Positions 63,701-64,000 of a stretch of DNA of 64,000 nt are shown here, in pieces. The stretch is from Bradyrhizobium sp. AUGA SZCCT0158 (GTDB taxonomy: Bacteria; Pseudomonadota; Alphaproteobacteria; Rhizobiales; Xanthobacteraceae): contig NZ_JAFCME010000001.1 in the NCBI RefSeq assembly GCF_018130065.1, positions 186,001 to 250,000 of the forward strand. Reading direction: 5' to 3'. A program made the translations under genes and the position numbers. The notes below the pieces were generated by a model that worked only from the letters and a program-made list of their open reading frames with translations, was not told the origin of the DNA and searched no databases. Position 1 is the stretch's first letter. The number at the start of each line of letters is the position of its first letter.

Positions 63701-64000
63701 GGCAGCACGGACGACAGCGCCGCGCGCAAAACCGTCCCGTCAAGTTCGTCCGCCCCGCAAACATAGCCGAAGAGCTGACGCCCCAGTCCCACCTCGCGCG
63801 CAACCACCACCGCGGAACGTACGCCGGGCTGCTCCAGCAGCCGCGCTTCGATTTCTCCAAGCTCGATGCGGAAGCCGCGGATCTTGATCTGGTGGTCGGA
63901 TCGCCCGACATACTCGACGGCACCGTCCGGGCGCCAGCGCGCCAGATCCCCCGTCCGGTACAGCCGCTCACCGGGACCGCCGAACGGATCCGGGATGAAC
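54757..64000 (-). CDS. Non-ribosomal peptide synthetase, C-terminal >3,080 residues (5' end beyond right edge)
   Basis: The frame is open to the window edge. Visible order: A1 tail ('YRTGDLARW', 'GRSDHQIKIRGFRIELGEIE', 'NGKVNRRALP'; 64000-63600), PCP ('LGGDSIISLQ' near 63480), epimerisation domain ('HHLVVDGVSW' near 62930, 'EGHGRED', 'VGWFTTAFPV', 'FNYLGQ' near 62275), C ('HHHILLDGWSS' near 61520), A2 (60570-59110), PCP (near 58980), C ('HHILMDGWSS' near 58340), A3 (57390-55910), PCP ('LGGNSILSL' near 55775), thioesterase ('GWSLGG' near 55380). My hand-aligned specificity codes are A2 D-I-L-Q-L-G-L-V-W-K, close to glycine codes, and A3 D-G-E-G-S-G-G-V-T-K, whose Glu suggests a basic or ornithine-derived residue. 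The module before the E domain would supply a D-residue. Confidence 0.93.
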   Translation of the reverse strand, partial: FIPDPFGGPGERLYRTGDLARWRPDGAVEYVGRSDHQIKIRGFRIELGEIEARLLEQPGVRSAVVVAREVGLGRQLFGYVCGADELDGTVLRAALSSVLPDYMVPSRILTLDRLPLAPNGKVNRRALPEPDTIGTGSEHQAPRIQAEMALAAIWAELLGRPVVGLSDNFFELGGDSIISLQMVSRARRAGYLIEPRDVFQHQTLEALAYAARAEQLSETRAEQGLIVGAHPLLPIQMRFFAEDVGERDHWNQAVLLRPKDRVDWQVMGRAIAAVLAHHDALRLRFEARDGVWRAEHRAAPDMAELLWVRSAVDGEAVTALASSAQASLSLANGPLLRAVGIDVADGSQRLLIAIHHLVVDGVSWRVLLEDVAAAYSQLTQGNAVALPPKSHAYSLWGARLDAYAASSELAAELPYWVERSGVTDFPCDDDHGGVDTIADADEISLSFEAELTQRLLTDAPSAYRTQVNDLLLAGLARAVWRWSGQDDVLVELEGHGREDLFGDIDISRTVGWFTTAFPVRLAGGSQDPSSLIKTVKEELRAIPGRGLGYGVLRYLGSEEQRMALSRAIEPKITFNYLGQIDGGAGEAFAMAPESAGSSRSASSPLRRWLSVNGTVREGQLRLSFGFGRKRYRRETVERLAVLYNAALRELVDHCSSGVCGITPSDVALSGLSQTDLDRLELDWRQIEDVYPLSPMQQGMLFHAMHDGESGLYVNQVAAEIHGLDAGKLRLAWQAVSDRHAVLRTGFVWRDLSGSAQQVVYRHAEVPFIEEDWRARLAVLEPSALDAALTDVSCQERLEGFDLSRPPLQRVRLIRLGEDRHWLIWTHHHILLDGWSSARLIAEVLKYSGDGRLPALQRRYRDYIGWLQSRDRDAAAIFWRNAMAERGEAGFLSDGSAERSSGEATGHGALALEMDVALTGRLQQFAARERVTLNTLVQAAWAQLLRQHTGQGTVCFGVTVSGRPSELAGSEDMVGLFINTLPVVDSVAPQQKVGAWLRELQDRNLTMREFGWTPLYEIQRLAGRPGRPLFDSILVFENYPVDSALKEKNQRVRVGETRITETSNYPLFASVGLDERLRLVLNYQRKHFDEAQVARLQAAFVRLLEALSADADRPSGMIAANDPADEALLLRMNSTRRDRPRRGIVAQFEEQVRRSPASIALVFGDEELSYGELNKRANRLARGLRGYGVGTDVVVGLALERGVAMMVALLAVLKAGGAYLPLDPDYPPGRLSHMLRDSGAGLVLTQTSLLDQFSPVLKETGAEAWLLDEEDRGGDRDAGNLDIAVHPESLAYVIYTSGSTGLPKGVMVRHDAVTNFLATMAEQPGMTPQDRVLGLTSLSFDIAVLELWLPLTLGARVVLADRAAAHDPGQLKALVTAQGVTMIQATPSTWRMLLDHDGPQLPKSCRVLCGGEALPPDLSRRLVAQAGEVWNLYGPTETTVWSARHRLDAQDDRPMLGGPIGNTTLRILDNDLNLAPVGVAGELYIGGEGLARGYWQRGALTAERFIPDPFGPAGARLYRTGDVARWRADGVIEYIGRSDHQVKIRGFRVELGEIEARLMEQAAVRSAVVVAREAGAGRQLVGYVSGGASLDGSTLKTALSSVLPDYMVPARIVVLDRLPLTPNGKIDRKALPAPDQLATAEHVAPRTPTEATLAAIWADLLRQPNIGVTDNFFELGGDSIISLQMVSRARREGVLIEPRDCFQHQTIETLAAVSRQVRPPMEAPAPVRGSLSGLTSEQLEKLGLDWSRIEDTYPLSPMQQGMLFHSLRDAGSGVYVNQVSVEIRGLDSERFRSAWREVTARHPMLRTGFLWRELSGSPLQAVYRDAAAPFEQEDWRGQIVTDERIAAALAGERAAEFDLSAPPLQRVRLLRLEDDFYRLIWTYHHILMDGWSSARFVGEVLERYYGGSPAANPTHYRDYIAWLVAQDAQAAEGFWREQLKSFDEPTQLADAFGSRRHPASGHARCYTRLGATATAQLKAFARRERITLNTIVQGVWALLLQRYTGQQTVTFGVTVAGRPAGLDGSQQMLGLFINTLPVIESPSHASTVGEWLRALQDRNLAIRDFEHTPLYDIQSWAGRGGQTMFDSIIVFENYPIERGMLQKGDGSLQFGGLKNVDVTNYPMDLSVLVEETLQVEYTYMPSHFTAAQAEQLRLQFEHLLAALTRDASVLLGSIDPVTTVDAGLADNCNRHAVSAVALPLVHEAISAHARRHPERTALTIGGKVLSFGALDTKANRLAHHLIGRGLKPEQRVGVVVERTEATMVALLAVLKAGGAYVPLDPELPPERRRFVMRDAGISFLLTGQLEEDLDDVERISLSTFDFGAGPDHAPQPDLSSENLAYLIYTSGSTGTPKGVAVAHGPLAMHCHVTGSLYEIDEDSCELHFLSLAFDGAHERWLTVLSHGARLLMRDAELWTPEQTVEALHAHGVSHIGLPPAYLQQVAEWVEQAANPPPVKLYSFGGEAMPKAGFDKVKRVLKPRILINGYGPTETVVTPLVWKVDGDAECDTPYVPIGLPVGDRSAYILDGSLNIIPAGVAGELYLGGLGLARGYHGKAGMTAERFVPDPFAAAPGARLYRTGDLARWCEDGTIEYLGRSDDQVKINGFRIELGEIQTSLLRHEEIEQAAVVALPGAAGSQLVAYVAPKAAKDASGAPAEALVDRLTEFLRRTLPVYMVPARIMVLDRLPVMSSGKIDRRALPAPDTAARSFVAPQGAVETAMARLWADILKLPQVGVTDNFFELGGNSILSLKVVARLRQDKSFGIEIKLRDLLQKPTIHALLADTSAAAAAAPSALLPLNVAVSGTQPVFCVHGGFGTVFDYGPLARRLQGRRQVIGLQSRMLVDSSWSDRSLEAMAADYAREIRQVQPRGPYSLIGWSLGGLLVTLVAAELERSGERVVRLALVDSFVLRTHGGSDRQDTVDHWADDLAGLLSAVVPNAASGRIRPHVEAAKRAGMPETSENVRRLAAQVLEAVQGPLPDDTLLGVDDLSSAFAVGRHLKTLTQNAAPPHRLAAAPLCWWTSGRLAQRDRLEAQLPNAVDRGIVGDDHFTILRDADFLDEICALLAPEATSTTSQDQVPEPAE

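Noticed and set aside
1..64000. CRISPR arrays, tRNA and rRNA genes
   Set aside because: No regularly spaced repeats and no tRNA- or rRNA-like sequence were noticed on either strand; a tRNAscan or Infernal run would settle this.

Overview
The window looks like a chromosome segment of a Bradyrhizobium-type alphaproteobacterium. The basis is its high GC content, its close homologues of Rhodopseudomonas BadH and BadI, and an intergenic repeat at about 15.78-16.38 kb that I recognise from Bradyrhizobium genomes. The genus call is an inference. No rRNA, tRNA, CRISPR array or intact mobile element was seen.

Region 1 (1-15.8 kb) is an acyl-CoA catabolic cluster. It holds three acyl-CoA dehydrogenases, three crotonases plus a BadI-like ring-opening hydrolase, four short-chain dehydrogenases, a MaoC hydratase, a CitE-like lyase, a beta-keto acid cleavage enzyme, a zinc-free MDR reductase, a tripartite-tricarboxylate-type binding protein and one MarR regulator. 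The adjacent BadH/BadI pair suggests degradation of an alicyclic (cyclohexanecarboxylate-like) acid. Seven related 7-6-7 dyads (TAC-N6-GTA core) lie in the promoter gaps of essentially every transcription unit here, which points to a local regulon probably governed by the MarR protein.

Region 2 (15.8-16.8 kb) is almost non-coding: an interspersed repeat with nested hairpins, a 62-bp near-perfect palindrome, and a decayed HlyD C-terminus that abuts the stop codon of the next operon.

Region 3 (16.8-29.8 kb) is a polyol or phosphodiester utilisation locus built of two divergent operons. The leftward one encodes a Ugp-type sugar ABC importer without an ATPase, a cytoplasmic glycerophosphodiesterase, a Tat-exported PhoD, an inositol-monophosphatase-family protein and a SorC-family regulator. 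The rightward genes encode an ALDH7, a zinc polyol dehydrogenase, a second SorC-family regulator and a ribulokinase-like FGGY kinase. Together they could import a polyol phosphodiester, split it, dephosphorylate it, oxidise the polyol to a ketose and phosphorylate that.

Region 4 (29.8-43.2 kb) is mixed: a fuconolactonase-like amidohydrolase with an aldo/keto reductase, an AraC regulator, a complete oligopeptide ABC importer followed by an M20 deacylase, a PPOX flavoprotein, an orphan HerA-like ATPase, and a class III CoA-transferase with a decayed upstream partner.

Region 5 (43.3-64 kb, running off the right edge) is a hydroxamate siderophore locus. It has a Sfp-type phosphopantetheinyl transferase, an ornithine N5-monooxygenase, a hydroxyornithine acyltransferase, a PvdE-type exporter, a siderophore-interacting ferric reductase, FhuC/FhuB/FhuD-type uptake proteins, an esterase, and an NRPS of more than 3,080 residues with the visible order A(partial)-PCP-E-C-A-PCP-C-A-PCP-TE. 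The second A domain reads as glycine-activating and the third as activating a basic or ornithine-derived residue. The product is a candidate new peptide hydroxamate siderophore. No TonB receptor or MbtH protein lies inside the window.
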